Assembly: GCA_964565715.1 (NCBI GenBank)
Contig: CAZMGG010000208.1
Span: 1-6,334, forward strand
From: CAZMGG01 sp964565715
GTDB taxonomy: Bacteria; Planctomycetota; UBA1135; UBA2386
Length of the DNA stretch: 6,334 nt
Direction of reading: 5' to 3'
How positions within the stretch are numbered: the first letter of the stretch is position 1; every line of letters starts with the position of its first letter. The notes beneath the pieces are model-generated. The model saw only the letters and a program-made list of their open reading frames with translations, ran no database searches and had not been told where the DNA came from. Positions 1 to 6,334 of the stretch are shown piece after piece. The translations under genes were made by a program, and so were the position numbers.

Positions 1-423
1 GCTCGGGCCGTTCAGTGCCCCCTCCTCGCCGCCGCTGACGCCCATGCCGACGAAGCGGAAGCCCCTGCCGCCCAGCTCACGGCTGCGCCGCTCGGTGTCG
101 TCGGGATGCGAGTTGCCGGCGTCGATGATGAGGTCGCCGCGCTCCAGGTGGGGCAACAGAGACTCGATGGTGCCGTCCACCGGCGCGCCGGCCTTCACCA
201 GCAGCAGCACCTTGCGCGGCCGGCGCAGCATGGCCGCCAGGTCGGCGGGCGTGCGGGCGCCCTCCATCCGCATCCCCTTGGCCCGCCGCGCCAGGGTGGC
301 CTCGGTGCGATCCCAGGTGCGGTTGTGGACCGCGGTGGGGAAGCCGTTGCGGGCGATGTTGAGGGCCAGGTTCTGGCCCATGGTGGCCAGACCGACGACG
401 GCGATCTCGAAGTCGTGTGCCAT
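1..423 (-). CDS. gnd: 6-phosphogluconate dehydrogenase, NADP-dependent, decarboxylating (partial, N-terminal 141 residues)
   Basis: This cytosolic enzyme of the oxidative pentose phosphate pathway converts 6-phosphogluconate and NADP to ribulose 5-phosphate, CO2 and NADPH. The visible part is most of the N-terminal Rossmann domain. It has the dinucleotide loop GLATMGQNLALN at residues 11-22, an N-R-T at 34-36 where the family contacts the NADP phosphate, VKAG at 76-79, DAGN at 101-104 and the substrate-loop signature GVSGGEEGA at 128-136. These match the long (about 470-480 residue) homodimeric NADP type rather than the short NAD type. The catalytic lysine and glutamate region and the helical C-terminal domain lie beyond the window edge. 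The ATG at 423 is chosen because it gives the normal distance to the loop. A weak GAAAG (431-435) sits 7 bases upstream. The gene follows the HEAT-repeat gene on the same strand after 73 bases and may have its own promoter. The family assignment is very secure. Confidence 0.97.
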   Translation of the reverse strand, partial: MAHDFEIAVVGLATMGQNLALNIARNGFPTAVHNRTWDRTEATLARRAKGMRMEGARTPADLAAMLRRPRKVLLLVKAGAPVDGTIESLLPHLERGDLIIDAGNSHPDDTERRSRELGGRGFRFVGMGVSGGEEGALNGPS

Positions 424-444
424 TGCGCTGCTTTCGTGCGCGGC

Positions 445-473
445 ACTCTAGCACGGCGCGCCGGCAGCCCGAA
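445..473 (-). promoter_or_regulatory. Candidate extended -10 promoter for gnd
   Basis: On the minus strand, TTCGGG (468-473) is followed after 17 bases by TAGAGT (445-450), a four-of-six match to the -10 consensus. It is preceded by TGC (451-453), which makes an extended -10. A start near 438 would give a leader of about 15 bases to the gnd ATG. The -35 match is poor, so this rests on the -10 and spacing only. The 73-base gap shows no hairpin with a T tract that would end the upstream gene, so co-transcription is equally possible. Confidence 0.3.
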
Positions 474-496
474 CAGCGCGTCGCGCGCGGCTCCGG

Positions 497-1684
497 TCAG
501 CCGCGGCGGCCGCCGGTGGTGGGCGCGGGCCCGGTCGGCGCGCTGCTGCTGCGTTCCAGCAGCCAACTCGCCCAGCGGGCGGGGTTGGCGCCCGGATCGG
601 CGCCGGCGACCTTCTGGATCGCCCCGCGCAGGGCGCCGACGATCCGCACCTGGTGGGTGATCACCGAGTGCACGGTCACGTCGAGCACCGTGCCGCTCTG
701 CAGGATGCCGACCTTGGGATCGGCGATGAACGACGCCGAGGCCACCTCGACGTCGAAGTCGCGGATGTAGGCCTGCTGTTCGATGAAAGCGATGTGTGCC
801 CGCATGCCGGGGTCGGCGTCGGCGAGCGCCCGGCCGGCGTTGGGACCCGCCGCCACCAGGTACTTCAGGGCCAGCGGGCTGCCCAGGTTGCCGTAGGCCT
901 CGGCGGTGCGCACGCGCACCTCGGCGGAACCGTGGGCGAGGCCCGGCGCCAGGTAGTCGATGGCCGCCTGCGGCTCCAGCGCCCGGGCCAGCTCCATGGC
1001 GCCGGTCCGCACCTCCTCGCTCGGATCGATCACCGCGCTGCGCAGCACGAAGGTGTCGTTGCCCTTGGTGCCGCGGCGCAGCAGGGCGGCCTGGGCCAGC
1101 AGCCGCCGGGCCGGCTCGCGGTTGGCCCGCGCCTCGCCGCGCAGGTGCTGGTCGGCGTTGGGCTCGCGCACCAGCAGTTCCTCGATGGCGGCGCGGCGGC
1201 CGGGGGTGGTGCGGCGGTCGACGAGCCCCAGCAACTCGGCGATGCGGAGCTGGGTGGCGGCATTGCGCAGCCGGCGTGGCAGCAGCTCGGGCTCGAGCTG
1301 GGCGAGGAAGTCGTCCAGCCGGCAGCGCAGCGCCTGCCGTTCGCCGCTGCGGGGCAGCGCCACCGCGGCATCCAGGTGCTGCCACAGCTCGGCCTCCAGG
1401 CCCCAGGTGCGCGCCTGGGCGGCGAGCTGCAGGTGGGCGAAGGGCGAGTCGGGCACGCCCTGTTCCATCTTGCGCAACTCGCGCCGCAGCTCGGCCTCGG
1501 GCCGGATCGCGGCGACCTCGGCCTCGGGCACCCGCACGGCGCCATCGCGGGTGGTGACGACCAGCGCATCGCCCTGCCGTTCGACCTTGCCGACCAGCAC
1601 GCGTCCGTCCTTCAGGCGGACCTCGTCGGCGAGGCAGGTGGCGGCGGCAAGGCAGACGGCGAACAGCAGGTGGGGAGTCTTCAT
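497..1684 (-). CDS. Exported HEAT-repeat-like protein with N-terminal small beta domain, function unknown
   Basis: This 395-residue protein has no recognised catalytic motif. Residues 1-19 look like a signal peptide: MKT, a hydrophobic stretch, then cleavage after A19 before DE. Cys17 is preceded by A-A-T, not a good lipobox, so a lipoprotein is unlikely. Residues 20-60 (DEVRLKDGRVLVGKV onward) form a short beta-rich module with a KDGR turn, a style I associate with exported planctomycete proteins. Residues 80-130 resemble a TPR-like helical pair (HLQLAAQA, GLEAELWQHLDAAVAL). Residues 213-280 show two HEAT-type repeats (DPSEEVRTGAMELARAL and GSAEVRVRTAEAYGNLG). A region with DFDVEVASASFIADP follows, and a Ser/Thr/Pro/Gly-rich tail ends the protein. 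A protein-binding role at the envelope is an inference from the repeats. ATG 1684 is preferred over an upstream in-frame start at 2080 because it begins the signal peptide and avoids overlap with the divergent gene. No Shine-Dalgarno sequence is visible. Confidence 0.8.
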   Translation of the reverse strand: MKTPHLLFAVCLAAATCLADEVRLKDGRVLVGKVERQGDALVVTTRDGAVRVPEAEVAAIRPEAELRRELRKMEQGVPDSPFAHLQLAAQARTWGLEAELWQHLDAAVALPRSGERQALRCRLDDFLAQLEPELLPRRLRNAATQLRIAELLGLVDRRTTPGRRAAIEELLVREPNADQHLRGEARANREPARRLLAQAALLRRGTKGNDTFVLRSAVIDPSEEVRTGAMELARALEPQAAIDYLAPGLAHGSAEVRVRTAEAYGNLGSPLALKYLVAAGPNAGRALADADPGMRAHIAFIEQQAYIRDFDVEVASASFIADPKVGILQSGTVLDVTVHSVITHQVRIVGALRGAIQKVAGADPGANPARWASWLLERSSSAPTGPAPTTGGRRG

Positions 1685-1714
1685 CGTGGTGGCACGGGGA
1701 TTGAAACGTCGCCG

Positions 1715-1738
1715 GTCGGCCGCAGCGTTGCGGCCGGC
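1715..1738. repeat. Inverted repeat in the divergent intergenic region
   Basis: The arms GTCGGCCGCA (1715-1724) and TGCGGCCGGC (1729-1738) are complementary over 10 positions (one G-T wobble) around the 4-base loop GCGT. It lies near the middle of the 130 bases between the two divergent start codons (1684 and 1815). It could be a dyad operator serving both genes or a leader hairpin in one of the transcripts. It has no T tract on either side, so it is not an intrinsic terminator. In DNA this GC-rich such a dyad can occur by chance. I saw no convincing -35/-10 pair for either gene in this region. Confidence 0.4.
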
Positions 1739-1814
1739 GCCGCGGTACCATCGGCACCGCCGCCAGGAACGTCCCAAGCCAAAGAGAGCGGATCCGATCG
1801 CCGCGCGCCCGAGC

Positions 1815-2744
1815 ATGAACCGTACCACGCTGACCCTCCTCCTCCTCGGCCTGGGCCTTGGCGCAGAGGCGCCTGCCCAGGATGTCACCCCAAAGCCAGA
1901 TCGGACGGCGCAAGATCCTGTCATCAAAGAAGTTGTGGATGCGATCCGGGCGGCGGAGGCCGCCGCGGGCTCGGTCCGCCTGGACCTGCGGACCGAAGGC
2001 GCCTTCCCCGGTGGCGAGGCCTTCCAGACCGAGGGCACCCTGCGTGTCCTGCGTGGAGAACACCCGCGGCTGCTGGCCACGATGAGCTACCGCTTCGGCG
2101 CCGACTTCGCCGGCCGCATGGCCACCCTGAAGACGCCCGATGGGGTGTGGATCCTCGAGGACAGCCCGACCTTCGGCGCCGTCTACCTGGAGATGGACCG
2201 CGCCCTGATGCGCGACCTGGAGTGGGCGGCCGAGGTGCTGGGCCGGAAGGACGAGGTGCCCGGCGTCGACCGGCGCGAGGCAGCACCGCTCGGCAGCGCC
2301 ATGCTGGCGGAGCTGGGCCTGCAGTACGACCTGCGCCTGCTGAGCCGCAAGGACCGCGACGGGCAGCCCGGTCGCTGGATCGGCGGCGACCTGCGGCAGC
2401 CGCAGGCGGGCGGCGACGGCGAGCTGCCGCAGCCCGACCGCGTCGAGCTGTTCGTGCGGGACGGCGACGCGGCGATCCTCGAGACCATCCACTTCCAGCA
2501 GGGCAAGCCCGTGCAGCGCATCGCGGTGACCCGGCTGGAGGTCAACCGGCCGATGGACCAGGCCGAGTTCGTGATCGACGCCGGCGACCGCCGGCCGCGA
2601 CCGGTCAAGGAGCACGCGCCGGCGTGGAGCCAGATCGAGCGGATCCTGCGGGACGCCGACCAGAAGGCGCCGGACCAGCGGCCGAGCCTGCGCGAGAAGC
2701 CACCGGAGAAGCCCGCCGAGAAGCCCGGTGACGGCAAGGACTGA
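1815..2744 (+). CDS. Exported protein with a LolA-like pattern, function unknown
   Basis: This 309-residue protein begins with a clear signal peptide: MNRTT, then a leucine-rich core, with likely cleavage after APA near residue 21. The mature part starts with a helix (VIKEVVDAIRAAEAAAGSV) followed by alternating beta strands: DLRTEGAF, EGTLRVLRGEHPRL, ATLKTPDGVWILEDS. It ends with FVRDGDAAILETIHF and VNRPMDQAEFVIDAG. An amphipathic helix, a curved sheet probably holding a lipid, and a closing 'N..M....F.I' strand are reminiscent of the LolA/LolB carrier fold. The mature chain is about 285 residues against roughly 180 for classical LolA. A periplasmic lipid or lipoprotein carrier or sensor role is therefore only an inference. 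The tail is three EKPx units ending GDGKD. ATG 1815 starts the signal peptide. A purine stretch AAAGAGAGCGGA (1780-1791) is too far upstream to be a normal ribosome site. The gene is divergent from the HEAT-repeat gene and converges on prfC. Confidence 0.8.
   Translation: MNRTTLTLLLLGLGLGAEAPAQDVTPKPDRTAQDPVIKEVVDAIRAAEAAAGSVRLDLRTEGAFPGGEAFQTEGTLRVLRGEHPRLLATMSYRFGADFAGRMATLKTPDGVWILEDSPTFGAVYLEMDRALMRDLEWAAEVLGRKDEVPGVDRREAAPLGSAMLAELGLQYDLRLLSRKDRDGQPGRWIGGDLRQPQAGGDGELPQPDRVELFVRDGDAAILETIHFQQGKPVQRIAVTRLEVNRPMDQAEFVIDAGDRRPRPVKEHAPAWSQIERILRDADQKAPDQRPSLREKPPEKPAEKPGDGKD
2694..2729 (+). repeat. Three 12-base tandem units encoding EKPP-EKPA-EKPG
   Basis: Three adjacent 12-base units each begin GAGAAGCC: 2694-2705, 2706-2717 and 2718-2729. 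In frame they encode EKPP, EKPA and EKPG at residues 294-305 of the exported protein, just before its final GDGKD. The tail is charged and proline-rich, so it is probably disordered. Because the unit length is a multiple of three, copy number could change without breaking the frame. Confidence 0.75.
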
Positions 2745-2762
2745 GCCGGCGGCCCGCCGACG

Positions 2763-4329
<1,567 letters not shown>

Positions 4330-4341
4330 GGAGGGCGGAGG

Positions 4342-4370
4342 AGGTTACGCAGGCGGGCGGGTCTTGCCAA
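4342..4370 (-). promoter_or_regulatory. Candidate prfC promoter, nearly leaderless
   Basis: On the minus strand TTGGCA (4365-4370), a five-of-six match to the -35 consensus, is followed after exactly 17 bases by TAACCT (4342-4347), a weak three-of-six -10. A start about 7 bases further on (near 4335) would leave only about 6 bases before the prfC ATG at 4329. That would fit the absence of a Shine-Dalgarno sequence. The element lies directly downstream of the terminator of the secreted-protein gene, where a new transcription start is expected. Confidence 0.35.
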
Positions 4371-4377
4371 GAAACGA

Positions 4378-4404
4378 CCGCGCCCGCCGGGGAGGCGGGC
4401 GCGG
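4378..4404 (-). terminator. Intrinsic terminator of the secreted-protein gene
   Basis: Read on the minus strand, CCGCGCCCGCC (4394-4404) pairs perfectly over 11 bp with GGCGGGCGCGG (4378-4388) around a 5-base loop. It is followed by TCGTTTCTT (4369-4377), an imperfect T tract. It lies 40 bases past the stop codon at 4445. A second 7-bp hairpin (4411-4417 with 4426-4432, CGGCGGC/GCCGCCG) stands between the stop and this stem, making a tandem arrangement. In this GC-rich window the T-rich tail is the distinguishing sign. Confidence 0.75.
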
Positions 4405-4444
4405 AGGAGGCGGCGGCTCCGCAGGGCCGCCGGGAACCAGCGGT

Positions 4445-5620
4445 CTAGAACTTCTGCGTCACGCAGGGGGCGCCGCGCAGGATGCCGGCCACCGGATCGA
4501 AGCCGATCGCGGTGAAGGCGAAGCTGCTGCCGAGCAGCGTGTTGCGGGCCGCCGCCGGGATGAACAGGTTGAAGCTGGTCATGGCGCCAGCACCCTGGGT
4601 GGCGGTCACCGCGAACGACAGGGTGGTCAGCGCCGGGGTCAGGCACACGACGCCCACCGAGCCGGGCACGAACTGCGCCAGCGGCAGCTGCACCGGGCTG
4701 ACCGCCAGGTCGGCCAGGTAGAGCACCAGCGAGCCGGTCGGCAGCACGTGGTCGAAGTAGACGTAGCCGATGTCGTCGACGCGGGCGCCGTTGAGGGGCG
4801 GGTTGGCCGCGTCCGGGTGCAGGCCCGACATGAAGCTGGCGGTGCCGGGCGCCGCGTTGCTGGTCGGGTAGTTCGGCTGGTTGGTGATCGCCGTGCCGAC
4901 GCCGGCCGGGCCGAGCGTCATGATGTCGATCGCGCCCTGCCGCTTGCCGCCGTAGGCGAACAGCGAATTGGTGCGGTCGTGGACCAGGCCGTACGAGTTG
5001 GAGAACGGGCTGATCAGCGCCGGGCCCTGCAGGTCGTAGGTGTTGGTGGTCGGGGGCGGGAAGTTGGGGTTGGTGCCGAGGCTGATCTGCACCGACAGGC
5101 CGTCGGCGGTCCAGCCGGCGCCGGCGGCGGCGGCGAGATCGACGCCGAGGAACATGTCCTGGCCGGCCGGCACGCCCACCGGCGTGGTGAAGGTCACCGT
5201 GATGAACCAGGCGGCCGGGCCGGCGGCGCCGGCGGGCGAGTTGAACGGACCGAAGGTGCCGAGCGCGTTGGTGCCGCCGGGCGCGCCCGCCGCGAAGTTC
5301 GGGAAGTCCGGGTTGAGCGGGTCCTCGCCGTAGATGTTCAGGTTGTAGGGCTCGACGGTCAGCGCATCCTGGTCCTGCAGGATGAAGCGGATGCCGTCGA
5401 TGTCGTTGGCGGTCGGGCTGGTGTTCTGCGGCCGGCCGATCGCGGTGTAGTCGCTGCTGTCGAACCGGAACAGCAGTTCGCCGGCGCGGCCGGCCATCGA
5501 CCCGCGGGAGGTGGCGCCGATGCCGACGTTGTGGAGGAAGCCGCCCGCTTGCGCGGTCTGGGCGAGGCAGGGAATGGCGGATGCGAGCATCGCGCCGACG
5601 AGGATGCAGGGCTTGACCAT
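4445..5620 (-). CDS. Secreted protein of unknown function, beta-rich
   Basis: This 391-residue protein starts with a signal peptide (MVKPCILVGAMLASAIPCLA, cleavage probably before QTAQAGG near residue 21). The rest is rich in Gly, Ala, Pro, Asn and Thr, and contains many short predicted beta strands (LLFRFDSSDYTAIG, GIRFILQD, AWFITVTFTTPVG, VLYLADLAV). No enzymatic motif is recognised. The last 66 residues look like a separate module that starts at C326 and ends with C386 five residues before the stop. These are the only two cysteines in the mature chain, so a disulfide closing that module is plausible. The end FIPAAARNTLLGSSFAFTAI resembles C-terminal modules I associate with large families of secreted planctomycete proteins. 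There is no PEP-CTERM or sortase tail and no transmembrane anchor. A soluble or surface extracellular role is inferred. ATG 5620 is chosen because it begins the signal peptide. AGGAG lies 15 bases upstream, which is farther than usual. A good terminator follows the gene. Confidence 0.85.
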   Translation of the reverse strand: MVKPCILVGAMLASAIPCLAQTAQAGGFLHNVGIGATSRGSMAGRAGELLFRFDSSDYTAIGRPQNTSPTANDIDGIRFILQDQDALTVEPYNLNIYGEDPLNPDFPNFAAGAPGGTNALGTFGPFNSPAGAAGPAAWFITVTFTTPVGVPAGQDMFLGVDLAAAAGAGWTADGLSVQISLGTNPNFPPPTTNTYDLQGPALISPFSNSYGLVHDRTNSLFAYGGKRQGAIDIMTLGPAGVGTAITNQPNYPTSNAAPGTASFMSGLHPDAANPPLNGARVDDIGYVYFDHVLPTGSLVLYLADLAVSPVQLPLAQFVPGSVGVVCLTPALTTLSFAVTATQGAGAMTSFNLFIPAAARNTLLGSSFAFTAIGFDPVAGILRGAPCVTQKF

Positions 5621-5633
5621 GTGGTGCTCGAGG

Positions 5634-5675
5634 GACTCCTAAGCAGTCTCTTCGGGGGAGAAGAGTTGGGGAGTC
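5634..5675 (-). promoter_or_regulatory. Possible nested hairpin in the leader of the secreted-protein gene
   Basis: On the minus strand, an inner stem CTCTTC/GAAGAG (5660-5665 with 5648-5653, 6-base loop TCCCCC) lies inside an outer stem GACTCC/GGAGTC (5670-5675 with 5634-5639). The outer 3' arm contains most of AGGAG (5636-5640), the only Shine-Dalgarno-like sequence before the ATG at 5620, so folding would hide it. The outer stem can form in mRNA only if transcription starts upstream of 5675. With the promoter proposed at 5672-5699, only the inner hairpin would be at the 5' end. I see no match to a known riboswitch class. Confidence 0.35.
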
Positions 5676-5699
5676 TACGGCCCGCGGGCGGCGGGTAAA
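5672..5699 (-). promoter_or_regulatory. Candidate promoter of the secreted-protein gene
   Basis: On the minus strand TTTACC (5694-5699) and TAGACT (5672-5677) are each four-of-six matches to the -35 and -10 consensus, with a 16-base spacer. The start would fall near 5665, giving a leader of about 45 bases that begins with the inner hairpin. TTTACC is one of the few AT-containing patches in the 141 bases between the hydrolase stop (5762) and the ATG (5620), which otherwise hold nothing I recognise. Confidence 0.35.
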
Positions 5700-5761
5700 G
5701 CGGTGCCGGGATGCGGGTGGGCGAAAGTTCCCGCCTCGGGACGCCCCGGCGCCTGCATGGC

Positions 5762-6334
5762 CTACATGCGATCGGGGTCCTGGCCGCGCAGCACCGAGTT
5801 GCCGTCGAAGGTGTCGCGCAGGTTGGCCCGCGCCGGCCGTTCCAGCACGCTGGCATCGAGCCGCCCGCCCTGCTGGAAGAAGGCGATCGGGTTGTGCCAC
5901 ACCAGCTGCTCGACCTTCGCCCGGCCGACGCCGGCCTGCTCCAGCTTCGCCACCGTGCGCGGCACCATCAGCGGATCGCTGACGCCCCAGTCGCAGGCGC
6001 TGTTGGCGATCATCCGTTCGACGCCGTACTCCAGGACGATCTGCACCATCCGGGCCGGATCCATCTTGGTGAACGGGTAGATCGAGAAGCCCGACCAGCA
6101 GCCGAGGTCCTTGGTGATCTTGATGGTCTCCTCGTTGCCGTGGTCCAGCAGGACGCGCTCCATCGGCAGGCCGACTTCCTGGACGATGGCGATGCAGCGC
6201 TCGAAGCCCTTCCGCTTGTCGCGGTGCGGCGTGTGCACCAGCACCGGCAGGTCGTGCTTGCGCGCCAGCTCGAGCTGGGCGGCGTAGTACTTCTCCTCCT
6301 TCCTGGTCTGGTCGTCGAGGCCGATCTCGCCGAC
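5762..6334 (-). CDS. TatD-family metal-dependent hydrolase, EboB-like (partial, C-terminal 190 residues)
   Basis: The reading frame is open to the window edge, so the start and about 100 N-terminal residues, including the first metal-binding HxH, are missing. The visible part has the TatD metal ligands in order: the glutamate in GEIGLDD (visible residues 2-8), the histidines in VHTPHRDK, the histidine in LLDHGNEET and the aspartate in NSACDWGVSDP. HTPHRDK, DHGNEET, WSGFSIYP.TKM and the CDWGVSDPL segment match the subgroup that includes EboB of eboABCDEF clusters rather than classical TatD DNase, which has a different spacing. A cytosolic TIM-barrel hydrolase using one or two divalent metals is expected, but the substrate is unknown. 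In ebo clusters the protein is linked to metabolite export. No ebo partner is seen here. A C-terminal tail of about 30 residues after NPIAFF ends in PDRM. The gene is upstream of and co-directional with the secreted-protein gene, separated by 141 bases. Confidence 0.9.
   Translation of the reverse strand, partial: VGEIGLDDQTRKEEKYYAAQLELARKHDLPVLVHTPHRDKRKGFERCIAIVQEVGLPMERVLLDHGNEETIKITKDLGCWSGFSIYPFTKMDPARMVQIVLEYGVERMIANSACDWGVSDPLMVPRTVAKLEQAGVGRAKVEQLVWHNPIAFFQQGGRLDASVLERPARANLRDTFDGNSVLRGQDPDRM

Noticed and set aside
1624..1684. Lipoprotein signal at Cys17 of the HEAT-repeat protein
   Set aside because: The residues before the cysteine (A-A-T) do not fit the lipobox, which needs a small Gly/Ala/Ser at -1. 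An ordinary signal peptidase site follows at A19.
195..2615. Very long minus-strand open frame spanning several genes
   Set aside because: It is an out-of-frame shadow of high-GC coding DNA. Its translation is arginine- and proline-rich low-complexity sequence, and it crosses gnd, the HEAT-repeat gene and the antisense of the exported protein.
4339..4345. Perfect AGGAGGT on the plus strand as a ribosome site
   Set aside because: No plus-strand start codon with a plausible gene lies at the right distance, and the sequence sits upstream of prfC on the opposite strand.
5680..5689. Perfect palindrome GCCCGCGGGC as a terminator of the hydrolase gene or an operator
   Set aside because: It has no loop or T tract, and such GC palindromes are expected by chance here. 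It also falls in the spacer of the proposed promoter.

Overview
The window is very GC-rich and coding-dense, with no intergenic stretch over about 140 bases. It carries six protein genes, in order: gnd (partial, -), a HEAT-repeat secreted protein (-), a divergent exported LolA-like protein (+), prfC (-, interrupted by ten Ns), a secreted protein of unknown function (-) and a TatD-family hydrolase (partial, -). The style suggests a planctomycete-type bacterium. Three of the six products have signal peptides and no clear function, one starts with a short 'LKDGRVLxGKV' beta domain followed by helical repeats, and classical Shine-Dalgarno sites are mostly missing. This assignment is an inference from protein style; no rRNA or other marker is present. 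The N run suggests a scaffolded draft or metagenome assembly.

Left part (1-1684, minus strand): the first 141 residues of a long-type NADP-dependent 6-phosphogluconate dehydrogenase lie downstream of a 395-residue exported repeat protein, with 73 bases between them that may hold a separate gnd promoter. Middle (1685-2762): a 130-base divergent intergenic region with one strong inverted repeat separates the repeat protein from a 309-residue exported protein with a LolA-like pattern. The latter converges on prfC with only 18 bases between stop codons.

Right part (2763-6334, minus strand): peptide chain release factor 3 is intact in sense except for a short assembly gap. Upstream lie a good intrinsic terminator, a 391-residue secreted protein with a structured leader, and the C-terminal two thirds of a TatD-family metal-dependent hydrolase of the EboB-like subgroup.

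The genes do not form an obvious pathway. They mix housekeeping functions (pentose phosphate pathway, translation termination) with exported proteins of unknown role. I found no mobile element, CRISPR array, RNA gene, toxin-antitoxin pair or defence-like cluster, and no evidence of a new multi-gene system. The most useful second-look points are the wrongly sized gap in prfC, the nested leader hairpins before the secreted protein, the terminator-promoter junction before prfC, and the uncharacterised exported proteins.
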